64,000 nucleotides of DNA from Sorex araneus (GCF_027595985.1 NC_073304.1:213496500-213560499); one strand, 5' to 3'. Positions 1-26,964 are shown, counted from the stretch's first letter. A program made the numbers and translations. The notes: generated from the letters alone by a model not told the origin.

Positions 1-854
1 CGCCATTCGTTACCTCCCAGCCCGAAGATGGGGCCCCTCGACCAGAGGGACAGCTTGTACCTGAAGCAGGGTGGGGGTCTTGATGAAGAGCAGAGCAGTG
101 CCGTTGCTGGCATGCGACTGAGCGGGCAGCTGAGGGGGAGGGGACGGCCCTGCTGGACTTGGGGGCAGGCGCCAGCTGCTCAAGGGTGGGCTTGTTTCCT
201 TAGTCATTTGCTGTATTGCCATGGAGCTGCACTCAGTGCTGGCTCACTCCTCTTTTTTAATTATATTTTTTAATTTATTGGGGGTTTTTTGGCATTTATG
301 TTATTTATTTGGGGGAACATGCTCCCAAGCAGTATTCAGGGGGCCCAGAGCCACCCCCAGCGCTACCATGTGGACCTAAAGTTTCAGTGTTTTGGCCTCA
401 TGACACACAGAGCTGCTCAGGCCTGGCAGTGGGGGGCCACCGGGGCCACTCAGCAGGGTGGTGGGAGGCTGGGACTCAGGGACTCGGTGCTGAAGCTTGA
501 TCTTGTCGCCAGTGGCTGGGTAAAGTGGGAGCAAGGGAGGTTGAAGAGGATGTTTCCACCTCTCTGTTCAACCCACTTCAGCCCTTGGTGCTCAGGGAAA
601 TGCCCGCCGAGCCGGGGTCGGTCCCAACCTCAGCGTGAACCGCCCAGGGCCATCACAGAGAAGAACTTCAGGGGGAGGCAGAATGGTGACCAAGAGAACT
701 TTTATTGAAACTTACCTAGAAAGATATGCAGGGAGAGAGTGAAGTCGTGTTCAGGAGACACGGGGTTTTCCAGAGTGGAAACAGGCACAGAAGCGCCGAG
801 ACCAGCGAGATCCGTGTTCAGGGGAGAGCACGGCCTCACGCGCTTCTCTTCTAG

Positions 855-922
855 GTGACTACGTGCATGCTGGCAACATCCTTGCGACTCAGCGCCGCCT
901 TCGCTGGCACCCAGGCGCCCAC
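855..922 (+). CDS. MRPL27: MRPL27 penultimate coding exon
   Basis: The acceptor CTTCTAG ends at 854 and the donor GTGAGT starts at 923. The exon is 68 nt: two bases complete a split Gly codon, then 22 codons run from DYVHAGN to PGAH. Phase agrees with the next exon. Confidence 0.94.
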
Positions 923-3227
923 GTGAGTTCTTCCGCAGCCTTCCCCCACTTTTTTTCTTTTCCTGATACCTCCTCTTCGTGCTCCTCTGTAGAGCAAGAG
1001 TGACCACTGTTGTGTCTGTTGTCTTCTGTCTGGTCCTTTGGGCTACACCTGGCCGTGTGCTCTGGGGATACTCCTGACTGCTCCAGAATCACTCCTGGCG
1101 GTGCCCCGGCCCCGTAATGGCAAATGCCTGGACTATCTCTCCAGCCCCTGCAGACCTGTGGTTATTTTTGTAAATGCTAATTTCATGTGAGTTGATTGTA
1201 CATATAGTTGCTTTATTTGTTTATAATTTGAGGCATTGTATTAACTCTTGACACTAGCAAAATAATCAAACAGTAAAAATGAACATGCTTTGGGGCTGGA
1301 GCGATAGCATAAGGGGTAGGGCGTTTGCCTTGCATGCGGCTGACCCGGGTTCGAATCCCAGCATCCCATATGGTCCCCTGAGCACTGCCAGGAGTAATTC
1401 CTGAGTGCAGAGCCAGGAGTAACCCCTGTGCATCGCCAGGTGTGACCCAAAAAGCAAAAAAAAAAAAAAAAAATGAACATGCTTTGAATGGTTTTCTCAG
1501 CTCTTCGGAAGTTAACTCTTGAGGAATTAATCCTCACAATGACCCTATGAAAAAGTTAATGTCATCCATATTTTGCAAGTGAAAAAACAGATGCGGTGAA
1601 GTAAAGGTGATTGCCAAAGTCACACAATAATAAGTCGTTGTCCTGGACATGTCTCAGACATCCTGGCTTCAGAGCCCTCCTTTTTAAAATCAGACAAATC
1701 TGAGATTGTGCTCGACTTCCTGGGCAGAAATTTCCAGGTATCCAAATTCAAATTCTAAAAGGTTAAAATTGATATATCTTCAAACTGTATGTCCTGTTTA
1801 TAATCTCGTGGCAGGAGAAATAGTACAGCTGGCATGGTGCTTGCCTGGCACGCAACTGGCCCCTCTAGTCTCATCCTTAGCATCCCAGATGACCCCATGG
1901 CCTGCCAGGAATGAACCCTGAGCACAGCCAGGTGTGAGTGGCCCCATAGCAAGGCAAAACAAAAACTATATACGCTTTGCTCATATTTCTGGCATGAAAA
2001 ACAGGATTAGAAATATTACGTATGGGGCCGGAGCGATAGCACAGTGGGTAGGGCGTTTGCCTTGCATGCGGCCAACCTGGGTTCGATCCCCGGCATCCCA
2101 TATGGCCCCCCAAGCACCGCCAGGAGTAATTCCTGAGTGCAAAGCCAGGAGTAACCCTTGAGCATCGCTGGGTGTGACCCAAAAAGAAAAAAGAAAAAAA
2201 GAAATACTACGTATTTCACCAGATAGAACAAAATGGGTTAACATCTAGAAAAAGGCCTCGGCCAGGAGCCAGAGTGATAATATGGTGGGTGGGGCACTCA
2301 GCCTTGCACGTACCTTGTACCTTGCACTCAGCCAACCCCGGTTTAATTTCCGGCATCCCTTGTGGTTTCCCAAACACTGCACGGGAAGCGATTCCTGAGT
2401 ACCGAGCCAGGAGTAATCCCTGAGCATCACTGGATGTGGCCCCCAAACCAGAAAAGGGTGTGTGGGGGGGGAGGCTTTGAACAGTGTTTGTATGTACACA
2501 TAGTATGTACTATCTCAGCAGTAGCAGATGTTGTTTGACCTGGATGTATATATCCAAAGCCCTTTGCAAATAGTAGAGATATCAGTCATGATACAGGTGA
2601 AAATGGGTGTTTCGTATGGCAGATGTGTCTAGTGTGGCAACTGGACTAAAAGCAGCAGTCACATGGCTCGTGACTGTGACAAGGCCTGTCTCCCTGGGTC
2701 TGTGTGGCTGTGTGAGGCTTGTCTCCCTGGGTCTGTGTGGCTGTATGAGGGCTGTCTCCCTGGGTCTCTGTGACTGCGAGGCCTGTCTCCCTGGGTCTCT
2801 GCAGGAGTGGATTGGGTGTGACTTCCGGATAGCTCCACGGTCCTAAGTCCAGGTTTGCCATGTAAGTGAGCCACCACTCAGATCAGCTCTTGGGGTTTTC
2901 TTTTCCCCATTGCCGCAGTAAAAGCCAGGGATGGGCCACGCAGAGGCAGAGAGGCCGGACTGAAACCTTCCCTGTCATGGCCTGAGCTGTGGCCCACTGT
3001 GTGCTGCCTCTGTGTTACAGGTGGGGCTGGGGAAGAGGAAGTACCTGTACGCCCTGGAGGAGGGCACCGTCCGCTTCACCAAGGAGGTCTACGTGCCCAA
3101 CCCCAAAGACGCAGACGCGGTAGATCTGGTCACCAGGCTGCCCAAGGGCGCTGTGCTCTACAAGACCTTCGTCCACGTGGTCCCCGCCAAGCCCGAGGGC
3201 ACTTTCAAACTGGTGGCCTTGCTTTGA
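855..3227 (+). CDS. MRPL27: MRPL27, mitochondrial ribosomal protein bL27m (3' part; two coding exons)
   Basis: Large-subunit mitoribosomal protein of the bL27 family, which sits near the peptidyl-transferase centre in the matrix. Two coding exons are present, 855-922 and 3021-3227, joined by a 2.1-kb GT-AG intron. The joined reading gives about 90 C-terminal residues including [29 protein letters not shown] and [17 protein letters not shown], which match mammalian L27m closely. The family is about 148 residues, so roughly 58 N-terminal residues (import signal and first exons) lie left of the window. The gene converges on XYLT2, as in the inverted human arrangement. The intron has collected five SINE copies, a MIR and a 33-bp tandem repeat. 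No damage is seen in either exon. Confidence 0.96.
1035..1146 (-). mobile_element. Old SOR-type SINE with internal deletion
   Basis: GGGCTACACCTGG at one end and ATCTCTCCAGCCCC at the other; the central ATATGGGATG part is missing. Confidence 0.65.
1292..1470 (+). mobile_element. Full-length SOR-type SINE, subtype A
   Basis: Head GGGGCTGGAGCGATAGCA, B box GGTTCGAAT, long A tail. Target duplication AAATGAACATGCTTT at 1277-1291 and 1471-1485. Confidence 0.95.
1520..1680 (+). mobile_element. MIR SINE
   Basis: Shows the MIR-like order: AATCCTCACAATGACCCTATG, then a GATGxGGTGAAG-like stretch, then CAAAGTCACACAATAATAAG and CTGGCTTCAGAGCCCT. Moderately diverged. Confidence 0.7.
1811..1960 (+). mobile_element. 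Old SOR-type SINE
   Basis: AGAAATAGTACAGCTGG head and CCAGGTGTGAGTGGCCCC end, strongly diverged. Confidence 0.7.
2024..2199 (+). mobile_element. Full-length SOR-type SINE, subtype B
   Basis: CCGGAGCGATAGCACAG head, GATCCCCGGCATCCC, CCCCCCAAGCACC. Target duplication AGAAATATTACGTAT at 2009-2023, with one mismatch at 2200-2214. Confidence 0.95.
2263..2456 (+). mobile_element. Old SOR-type SINE
   Basis: Contains a local duplication, TTGCACGTACCTTGTACC then TTGCACTCAGCC, in the head. Confidence 0.75.
2693..2805 (+). repeat. 33-bp tandem repeat, about 3.5 copies
   Basis: The unit begins GCCTGTCTCCCTGGGTCT and repeats in the MRPL27 intron, copies differing by a few substitutions. It gives the spurious repetitive open frames here. 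Confidence 0.85.
3021..3227 (+). CDS. MRPL27: MRPL27 last coding exon
   Basis: The acceptor TGTTACAG ends at 3020. The exon opens with GTG GGG CTG (VGL) and closes with TGA at 3225-3227. It encodes 68 residues ending KLVALL. Confidence 0.96.
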   Translation: MGLGKRKYLYALEEGTVRFTKEVYVPNPKDADAVDLVTRLPKGAVLYKTFVHVVPAKPEGTFKLVALL

Positions 3228-3393
3228 GTTCCTGGCGAAGGCCTTTGGACAGATGACAGGAGAAGGTGGACCAGTCATCAGGGGTGGGTGCCGACAAGGC
3301 CTCCCGAGGACGGACGGCGTTCGGCGTTCACCCCGGACAACAGAGACTGGGCTGGCTCCAGGGAAGGCCTCTGGGCCCTTGACCTGGGCTCCT

Positions 3394-3399
3394 AATAAA
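3394..3399 (+). terminator. MRPL27 polyadenylation signal AATAAA
   Basis: A canonical AATAAA lies 167 bp after the MRPL27 stop, with GT-rich sequence 40-60 bp further on. This suggests a short 3' UTR ending near 3410-3420. Confidence 0.8.
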
Positions 3400-3932
3400 G
3401 CTCACTGCAGCCCTGGGACCAGCCTGGCTGGCACTGCTCACTGTCGCTTGGTGCTGTTCACTAATGCATCCCAGGGGGGCTCGCTGCTGCCCAGAGGACT
3501 GTCGAGATGAGGAAGGGGAAAGGGAGAAGGAAGAAAGCTGCTGCCCCTCAGGGAGCCCTCCCCGGCTGGATTCCCACTCTAGAATCAGGGTGCGAGGGGA
3601 AACTCAGGCACAGCAGCTCCTGGGGGCAGAGTCCGGGGAAGTGAGGGCTGTCAGGAGGAGCAGCTGGAGGGGAAGTGGAGGGAAGGGTCTGAGCTGAGAG
3701 CCCTGTGGCGTGGTGGCAGCACCCAGGAGCTGCCCTCTGCTGCCCAGCCCTCTCCTGCACGGAAGATGCGGTTCTGACAGGCACCGCAGACTGACCCTCC
3801 CGTGGCCTGTTTCCAGAGGTGAGGCATACTGCTCCCGTCCGCCTGGGAGGTGCTGCTGGGGACACTGTTTGTTCCCCTAAAGATGGGAGGGGGGCAGCTG
3901 CGGTGTGAGGTGTCTGAGGGAGCCGCGGGCCG

Positions 3933-4148
3933 GAGCGTGAATACCAGTGAAGAAAGCCAAGGGCCTGGCTGACCCCGAAACTCAGATCACAGCTGGTCCT
4001 CTCCAGTGACCATACTCCAGGGAGGTGACCGTGTGTGGAGCGTGAATACCAGTGAAGAGGGCCAAGGGCACCCTGGCTGACCCCAGAACTCAGATTGCAG
4101 CTGGTCCTCTCCAGTGACCATGCTCCAGGGAGGTGACGGCATGTGGAG
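3933..4148 (+). repeat. Tandem duplication, two copies of about 105-108 bp
   Basis: Copies at 3933-4037 and 4038-4145, both beginning GAGCGTGAATACCAGTGAAG and containing GGTCCTCTCCAGTGACCAT. Identity is roughly 90 percent. It lies between the convergent 3' ends of MRPL27 and XYLT2. Confidence 0.9.
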
Positions 4149-5857
4149 CCGTAAGGACAGCCAGCAGGTCACGGGATCCCGTGCCACCTTCATCCCAGAA
4201 CCTGGGCCCAGGGTAGCTACTGCCTGAGCCAGGCTCCTGACTTGTCCTGGTAGTGCCGTGCCTGCCCCTCCTGCCTTCAGAAGGGACTGGCAGGGACAGC
4301 CTGGGGACTCCTGTACTTCATACTCCCACACCCGGCCTCTGCCCACCCCCCGCCACCTCCCACAGGCCCAGCTACTGGGCTCTGCTCAGGGCTCCCTTCT
4401 TAGAACGAGGAGTCTCTGGTTGCCCTGGAAACCGGGCCCATGGGCCACAAGCTACAAAAGCCACTGCCGGGGCCCTCCACCTCCCTCTCAAGGAATGACT
4501 GCAGCCTTGGGGGCCCATCAAGCCCCCCCCACCCCATTGTTCTCTTTGGTCCGAATCCTGATCTTGACCTCAAAGCTCTGAAGTCTCAGAAAACCCCAGC
4601 TTCTGGCTGAGTGGAACCCAGCAGGGCTGGGGTACTCAGCCTGGACTGGGGCGTGGTGGGGCGGGGCAGGGCAGAGGAGGGCCTCACCCCCATCTGTCTC
4701 CTGATATCCTTGGCAGGTCCGGCATCCTGCAACGGCTCAGGTCACCACGGGATGGTGGGTGGGTGGGACAAGTTGTACTGCAGCATCCAAAGGAGCAGCA
4801 CTGGGGGGCCCTGAGCCGGCCTGTCTAGGAGGCAGAGCCCCAACCCACACCCTGGATTCGGGGCCAGAAGGGCTCCCTGCAGGCAGCACTCAGTGACTGG
4901 GCGTGGGGTACAGGGCCAGGGGGTGGCTGAAAGCGGGAGCGAATGGCCTGCCAGGAAGCTGGCGAGACACCAGAGCAGGCACCGTTACCAGCCTGGGCTG
5001 AACCTTCGTGCCAGGCGGCTGTTTTGATTACTACTAGGCCTAATATGCCAACCCCAGGTGTTGTCCTTTTCTTAATTGAAGAGGTAATGCTGAAAAAACG
5101 ACAGCGCTGCAATCAGAGCTGGAGTCAGCTGCCGACACCTCCCTCCCTCGGGGCTGCTGTGTTGGCTCCTCCAGGGCACCTGCTACGGGAGGGGCCGCGC
5201 TAGGAAACAGGCCGCCAGGCCCTACTTCACAGCTAGGACCGTGGCCGTGTTGATTCTCTGCTTTCCACCTTTCCCCAGGTGCTGAGTGAAGGCAGTCGAG
5301 GCCTAGGTAGACCCCATGCTGCATGCGGCTGGGGGCGGGGCCGCCCTCTCCTGGCTTGGAGTGACAGGCGGCAGCTTTCCAAGCCCAGACAAGGGCTGAG
5401 TGATGCTGAAGGTCTGAGCAGCCACTCTCCCCTCAGCGTGGGGTGATTGCCGGGTGCTCGTGCTGGCCGGGCAGGATGGGGGACTGTGGGGTGGGGCCCT
5501 TCCAGGCCTTGGCTGCTCCCGCTTCTCAAGAGACAAGCTCCAAGGGCTTCCAAGCTGTGGCTGGGATTGTATATTCTTGAGCTCTCTGGGGCTGGGTGGG
5601 AGGGGAAAGAAGGGGTGGGGGGTGGGCGGGGGAAGTCCTCTGGGGTCAGATAGTACAGAAGGTAATGTGCTTGCCCACGTGGTCCCTAGAACCCCCTGCA
5701 CACTGCAGGGGCCACTTCTGAGCAGAGAGTAGGCCCTAACACCGAAGTGGCTTAACAGACCCCCTCTCCCGCCCCGCCAGGTCAGGATAAGGGGATCTCT
5801 GGCATTGCCAATCAGGAGGGAGCTACGTGGTGTGTCCCTCTGGCTTCTGTGCTTTTG
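4149..5857. other. Intergenic, no gene recognised
   Basis: GC-rich, unremarkable sequence between the convergent genes. The one contrast is an AT-richer patch at 5020-5110 (TTTTGATTACTACTAGGCCT, TTCTTAATTGAAGAGGTAAT) that could be conserved noncoding sequence. Confidence 0.6.
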
Positions 5858-6016
5858 GGGGGAGAAGGGTGCACACCCAGCAACGCTCAGGGTTTACTCC
5901 TGGCTCTGTACTCAGGAATCACTCCTGGCAGTGCTTGGGGGACCATATGGGATGCTGGGGATTGAACCTGGGCCGGCTGCATGCAAGGCAAAGGTCCTGC
6001 CTTCTGTATTATTGCT
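5858..6016 (-). mobile_element. SOR-type SINE, older copy
   Basis: CACACCCAGCAACGCTCAGG through GGACCATATGGGATGCTGGG to a decayed head. It lies downstream of the XYLT2 3' end. Confidence 0.85.
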
Positions 6017-6503
6017 CTGCTTCCCGGACTTCTGGATTTTTAAAAATTCCTTTTCCCTTGGCGTAGTAACAGTGGAGGTTACAATGACCAGGGGTGCTCA
6101 CCGGGGCAGGCACAAGAGACTGCAGTGCTCAGAGGCTCACACATGTGCTGGCGAGGGCCACACCAGCACTGCTGCTTGCGTATCTTTCTAGCTACAGTGC
6201 TCACGGAGGGCGGGGTGGGGTTACTGTCACCTCCCTCTCCCGTGGCACTCACACCTCTAGCTTGGTGCTGCCAGAAATCACTTTATGTTGCTGGAATCAC
6301 AGAGCTGTTGGGCTCATGCTCACACGCAGAGGGCTTGAAGGCAGGTGCGCTGAGCTCCTGCCCGGCCCTCTGGAACCCAGATGGATTCTAAGCCAGTCCC
6401 ACCGGGCGGGGTTGGAGCCATCCCCTTCTCACGGCCAAGAAAGGCCCAGCGGCAGTGACTCCCGGCTCCAGGAGAAAAGAGAGGCCCGTTAGAGAGATAG
6501 AGA

Positions 6504-7240
6504 TATATTTCCTCTGTTGCATATTTCAGACTTCACACTGGGCTTCAGGCACGATGCTGCTCCAGGTTTGTCAGAGCGTCGCGGCAGGGTCGTCCCCCCC
6601 TGCCCGGGAGCCCGGCCCTGGCAGTCCTGGGGTCCCGTCTCCCAGTGAGGGCCAGGGGGTGCTGGAAAGCCCTCAAACCAGCCCTGTCCCCCCTCTTCTT
6701 TGATCCCCTGGACAAGGGAAGCTGTCCGCTAGAGCCAGCTCTGCAGTGCTCCCCTGGGCCGGGAGCCTGGCATGGCGTGTGCACCCAGACGAAGCCTCGG
6801 CCCTGAGCACCACAGGCACCAGCCAGGGAGGGCCCTGAGGGCGAGGCGGGCCAGGCCTCCCCCGGAGTCGCTGCAGATGGGCACGCCGGCCCCTGACCTC
6901 CGGAGCCACGGCCCACTTCTGGGGCTGCTGAGCCCTATTGCACATCTTTGTTCCCGAGCCTCCCCCCGCCGCCTGCTTTCCTTTGCAGAGAAAGAACACC
7001 TAGAGCAGGAGGCGAGGAAGAGCAGGGCGTGAGTGCTGGGCCCGTCTCCCCGCCGCCCTGCCCTCCCCGGCTCCCGGCAGGCCCTGAGTCGGGCCTTCCT
7101 TCCCTGCCGTCTGCGCGGTTCTCCATGGCTTGCGTGGTGGGCTGCCTGCCCTCTGGCTCTCGCCGGCGTGGGGGGCCACCACCCCTCCGCGGCCAGTAAG
7201 GTGCGATTCCCCGGTCCTCCGAGGTGCTGGCTCGGCCCTG
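6504..7240 (-). other. Likely XYLT2 3' UTR
   Basis: Sequence downstream of the XYLT2 stop. I found no canonical AATAAA on the minus strand here; a weak variant AATATA sits at 6509-6504. The true 3' end is unresolved. Confidence 0.35.
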
Positions 7241-23059
<15,819 letters not shown>

Positions 23060-23233
23060 TTTTTTTTTTTTATCTTTGGGGCACAACCAGCAGTGCTCGG
23101 GACTTACTATTGGCTCTGTGATCAGGGATCAGTCCTGGCAGGGCTTGGGAGCCATATGCAGTGCCGGGGATCAAATCCAAGTCAGCCATGTGCAAGGCAA
23201 GAGTCCTACCTGCTATACTATATCACCAGCCCC
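23060..23233 (-). mobile_element. Old SOR-type SINE
   Basis: GGGGCACAACCAGCAGTGCT to GCTATACTATATCACCAGCC. Confidence 0.8.
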
Positions 23234-23290
23234 AGAAGTGGAATCATATCAGATACTTCTCCCTATTTTGCTAATATATCTCTCTCTCTG

Positions 23291-23460
23291 TCTTTGCTTT
23301 TGGGCCACACCCAGCGATGCACAGGGTTTCCTGGCTCTGCACTCAGGAATTACCCCTGGCTGTGCTCAGGGGACCATATGGGATGCTGGGAACCGAACCC
23401 GGGTCGGCTGCATGCAATGCAAGGCAAAAGCACTACCTGCTGTGCTATTGCTCCAGCCCC
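23291..23460 (-). mobile_element. Full-length SOR-type SINE
   Basis: GGGCCACACCCAGCGATGCA to TGCTATTGCTCCAGCCCC, with a duplicated GCATGCAATGCAAGG. Confidence 0.92.
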
Positions 23461-23987
23461 TTGCTTTTCTCTCTTAACCATTAATACACAGTACAGTTTC
23501 CCTAAGTCTGTTGGATTAGATTTACTGCATTCTTTTTACTGGATCTATAATATTCCTCATCCTTATTGAATGGGCATTCACTTGGTTTCTAGTTTTTACC
23601 ATTATCACAAGGTTATAATGATTTTTATCTCGATGGTTAGTGGTTTCTCTAGTTTCCCCCATTACTGGAGAAAGGGGGAATTTGCATTTTAACATTGTAG
23701 TTATAGTGACACTTGCCATGTTTATCTCCCCAAATGCTGTGACTGTGCTTTTCCACAGCAAAATCTAGCCAGTGTTTGAGGATTGTTTTTTTGACATCCT
23801 TTCCAGCAATGGGTGCTCTTGCTGTTTTTAATTTTTGCTGATATGCTAGTGATAAAGAGCCTCCTTAGTGTTTTAATTCAGCAGCTCTCTGCATGAATTG
23901 GTCTCTTCATGGGGCTCTACCCCTGAGCCACATCTCTGGCTTCAATTATTTACTTTTTTCTAAATATCCAATTTAGAACATTTCTAT

Positions 23988-24155
23988 TTGGGGGGACAGA
24001 GAGATAGCATACATTTGCCTTGCCCTCACTCGACCTGGGTTGGACCCCTGGCTTCTCATTTGCTTCCCCAGATACATCCAGGAGTGACCTCTGTGTGAAG
24101 AACCCTGAGGGGGGAAGCCCTGAGTACTGCAGGGTGTGCCCCCAAAACTCAAAAA
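23988..24155 (+). mobile_element. Old SOR-type SINE
   Basis: GACAGAGAGATAGCATACAT, CGACCTGGGTTGGACCCCTGG, GGGTGTGCCCCC. Confidence 0.75.
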
Positions 24156-24304
24156 GCAGAAACAAAATTTGTTATTGGGTATGACAAACATACATTGTTT
24201 TAGAGTTGACCACATGAAGGGTCACAGTCATTGCCCCTACTCTGCTCCTCAGATTCCTCCAACACTTCCTTTGTGTCCCCCTTCCCCCACTTATCCTAGA
24301 ATGT

Positions 24305-24468
24305 ATTTGTTTGTTTGAGGGGAGGTCATACCTAGTGGAGTTCAAAGCTTCCTCCTGGCTCTGTGCTCAGGCAGTTCCAGGGAACCATATGCAATGCCAG
24401 GGAGTGAACTGGAGTTGGGTGCACACAGAGCGAGCACCTTACCTGCTCTCGTCTCTCTCTGGCCCTGT
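24305..24468 (-). mobile_element. Old SOR-type SINE
   Basis: GGTCATACCTAGTGGAGTTC to GTCTCTCTCTGGCCC. Confidence 0.75.
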
Positions 24469-24496
24469 CATAGAAAAATCTTAAAACTATATCATG

Positions 24497-24697
24497 GGAC
24501 CACCAGAGCGGTAGTACAGTGGACAGGGTGCTTGCCTTGCATGTAGCCGACCCGGGTTCAATTCCCAGCAACCCATATGGTCCCCTGAGTAATGCCAGGA
24601 GTAATTCCTGAGTGCAGAGACAAGAGTAACTAACCCCTGAGCATTACTGGGTATGACCCAAAAAGCCAGAGGGAAAAAAAAAAGAAAAGAAAAAAAC
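24497..24697 (+). mobile_element. Full-length SOR-type SINE
   Basis: Target duplication CTATATCATGG at 24487-24497 and 24698-24708. Carries a 4-bp TAAC duplication in AGTAACTAACCCC. Confidence 0.92.
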
Positions 24698-25208
24698 CTA
24701 TATCATGGCTCCTCAGCAGGACAGAAAAGGAAAGCCAGCTTAAGCTGGTGCCCCGGGTTCCTTGCTTAATATGCAGGTGGGCTGTCATAATAGTGCATGT
24801 GCAGGTGCTATCGATTTGGGATGTCTTGGCCACTGAATGTTCCACTGTCTTGTCTGCAGCTGGAGCTCAAACTTGCTTCTGGACCAAAGGGCATGAAGGG
24901 TCCCTGCAGCATCGCCCCTAGCTGCTTCCCAGCCCCTCGGAGCCCTTCCTTGCCTTCTCCTGTGTCCACTTCTATCCAGCCGGATTCACCCTGTGCTGGG
25001 CTAACTGCTGACCCTGCTTCTGACTCATAGCCCCTGGGGACACTCTGTGCCAGGCCGCACCTGGCCAGGCTCTGGATCCCCAGCCTTCTGCTTGTCTAGA
25101 AGGAAGTCCCAACCCCTGCGGCAATGATCCGGTGGGTCTTCTTTGGTGACTTATTAAGATCATGGATTATTTAAAGAAGCAAAACATTTTTGTAACTCTT
25201 AGAGTAAA

Positions 25209-25417
25209 TGTAATTTTGTCTAAGTAGATTTTTTTTTGTTTGCTTTAGGTTTGCTTTTTGGGTCACACCCAGCGATGCACAGGGGTTATTCCTGGCTCTG
25301 CACTCAGGAATTACTCCTGGCGGTGCTTGGGGGACCATATGGGATGCTGGGAATCGAACCCTGGTCAGCCGCATGCAAGGCAAACACCCTGCCTGCTGTG
25401 CTATCGCTCCAGCCCCC
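25209..25417 (-). mobile_element. Full-length SOR-type SINE
   Basis: GGGTCACACCCAGCGATGCA to CTATCGCTCCAGCCCC with a T-rich tail side of about 45 bp. Confidence 0.93.
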
Positions 25418-25439
25418 TATATTTTCTTCAATTTTACTA

Positions 25440-25607
25440 TAGGGACCAGAGAGGTAGTCCATGGGTTAAGGAACAGGTCTTGTATATGACTGACCCTGAT
25501 TTGAATCCCCAACGTCACATAAGGTCCCCTGTGCCCCACCAGGAGTGATCCCTGAGCACTGAGTCAGGAGTGAGTCCTAACCACCCACTGGATGTATCAC
25601 AAAACCA
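25440..25607 (+). mobile_element. Old SOR-type SINE
   Basis: GGGACCAGAGAGGTAGTCCA, CACCAGGAGTGATCCCTGAG. Confidence 0.75.
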
Positions 25608-25673
25608 AAATACAAAATGAAATTGTACTATAAAGAGCCCTGGGGAGGGCCCAGTGGCTGAAAGTGCCTACCT

Positions 25674-25841
25674 GGGGCCAGAGTGGTAGTACAGCGGGTC
25701 AGGATTTGCCTTTCATGCTGCTGCCAACCCAGGGTCAGTTCCTGGCATCCCCCTGCACCCAAGCACTGCCAGAAGGGATTTTTGAGTGCAGGGTAGGAGT
25801 AACCCTTGAGCATCACTGGATGTGCCCCTGCCCCCAAATAA
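25674..25841 (+). mobile_element. Old SOR-type SINE
   Basis: GGGGCCAGAGTGGTAGTACA, ending GGATGTGCCCCTGCCCCC. Confidence 0.8.
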
Positions 25842-25983
25842 AGTGCTCAGGAGTTACTTCTAGCTCTGTGCTCAGGAATCACTTCTAGCAGGGCTCTGGG
25901 GACCATGTGGGGTGCCAGGGATCAAACCCAGGTCAGCTGTATATAAGGCAAGTGTCCTACCCACTGTACTATCACTCCGGCCC
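25842..25983 (-). mobile_element. Old SOR-type SINE, 3'-truncated
   Basis: Opposite orientation to, and directly abutting, the copy at 25674. Runs from GTGCTCAGGAGTTACTTC to CTATCACTCCGGCCC. Confidence 0.8.
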
Positions 25984-26084
25984 AATATTTCATTATCCTT
26001 CAAAATTCTTTTGCAATACAAGATGTCAAACCCAGAGCTGCATACATGCTTTGCTGCTGAGTCCCACCCCCAGGCCTTCTTTGA

Positions 26085-26190
26085 TATATATTTGTTTCGG
26101 GCCACATAGTGCTCAGGGCTTACCCTTGGCTCTATGCTCCATTATCACTCCTTGCTGCGTTCAGGGGAACACATGTGTGAGCTGGGCTGG
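26085..26190 (-). mobile_element. Old SOR-type SINE, partial
   Basis: GGGCCACATAGTGCTCAGGG onward; its right end runs into the left arm of the inverted repeat. Confidence 0.65.
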
Positions 26191-26354
26191 TAAACCAGAA
26201 ACAGAGAAAGAGAGACAGAGACAGAGAGTCCAAGAGACAGAGAGGTGATCTTTTGTTTGGGGAACTATCCACAATATAAACAAAATAACTGAGGAAGAAA
26301 AAAGAGAGCGAGTCATAGAAGAATGCTTAAATTCTCCAGGAAAAGATGCACGAA

Positions 26355-26443
26355 GGGCCAGAGAAGGTAGGGTACTAACCTAGCATGCACCCAATCTGCA
26401 TTAAATCCCCAGCACCTTGTATGATCTCCTTGAACACCGCCTG
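26355..26443 (+). mobile_element. SINE fragment inside inverted-repeat left arm
   Basis: GGGCCAGAGAAGGTAGGGTAC to GAACACCGCCTG, complement of the head half of the copy at 26965-27127. Cut off exactly at the arm end. Confidence 0.75.
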
Positions 26444-26518
26444 TTCGAACAGAGTTAGCCTCATGCAAGGCAAGCACTTAACTCTTGCACTCTCTTTCCT
26501 CCCCTTTGCTGAAATTTT

Positions 26519-26710
26519 CTTTTATTTATTTATTTATTTATTTTTGCTTTTTGGGTCACACCTGGTGATGCACAGGGGTTATTCCTGGCTCATGCACTCA
26601 GGAATTACTCCTGGCGGTGCTCAGGGGACCATATGGGATGCTGGGAATCGAACCCGGGTCGGCCGCATGCAAGGCAAACGCCCTACCCGCTGTGCTATTG
26701 CTCCAGCCCC
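26519..26710 (-). mobile_element. Full-length SOR-type SINE in inverted-repeat spacer
   Basis: Exact duplication TGCTGAAATTTT at 26507-26518 and 26711-26722, subtype A. Confidence 0.95.
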
Positions 26711-26964
26711 TGCTGAAATTTTAATGGTTAATTTAAAAATCAAACTTACGTCAGCCAGCTCACAACATTAAGTGAGAAACTTTTTATTATGATGACCTCT
26801 GTTCCTTGGCAACAAAGTCTTGATAGCAGACAGTAACAGGGGGACCTGTTGGGGAGTTCATTTTGGGTAATCACTTTTTTTCCTTTCTTGCCTATTGGTC
26901 TATCCAAAATTTTGTGCTTCTTGTTTTGAAGGGCGGGGTTTGATATTGAAAACTTTCGAATTGT

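Noticed and set aside
10-222. Minus-strand open frame with a plausible acceptor (GCTCAG before TCGCATGCC) and donor (CAG then GTACAAG)
   Set aside because: It would lie in an MRPL27 intron, matches no protein I know and no neighbouring exon could be chained to it.
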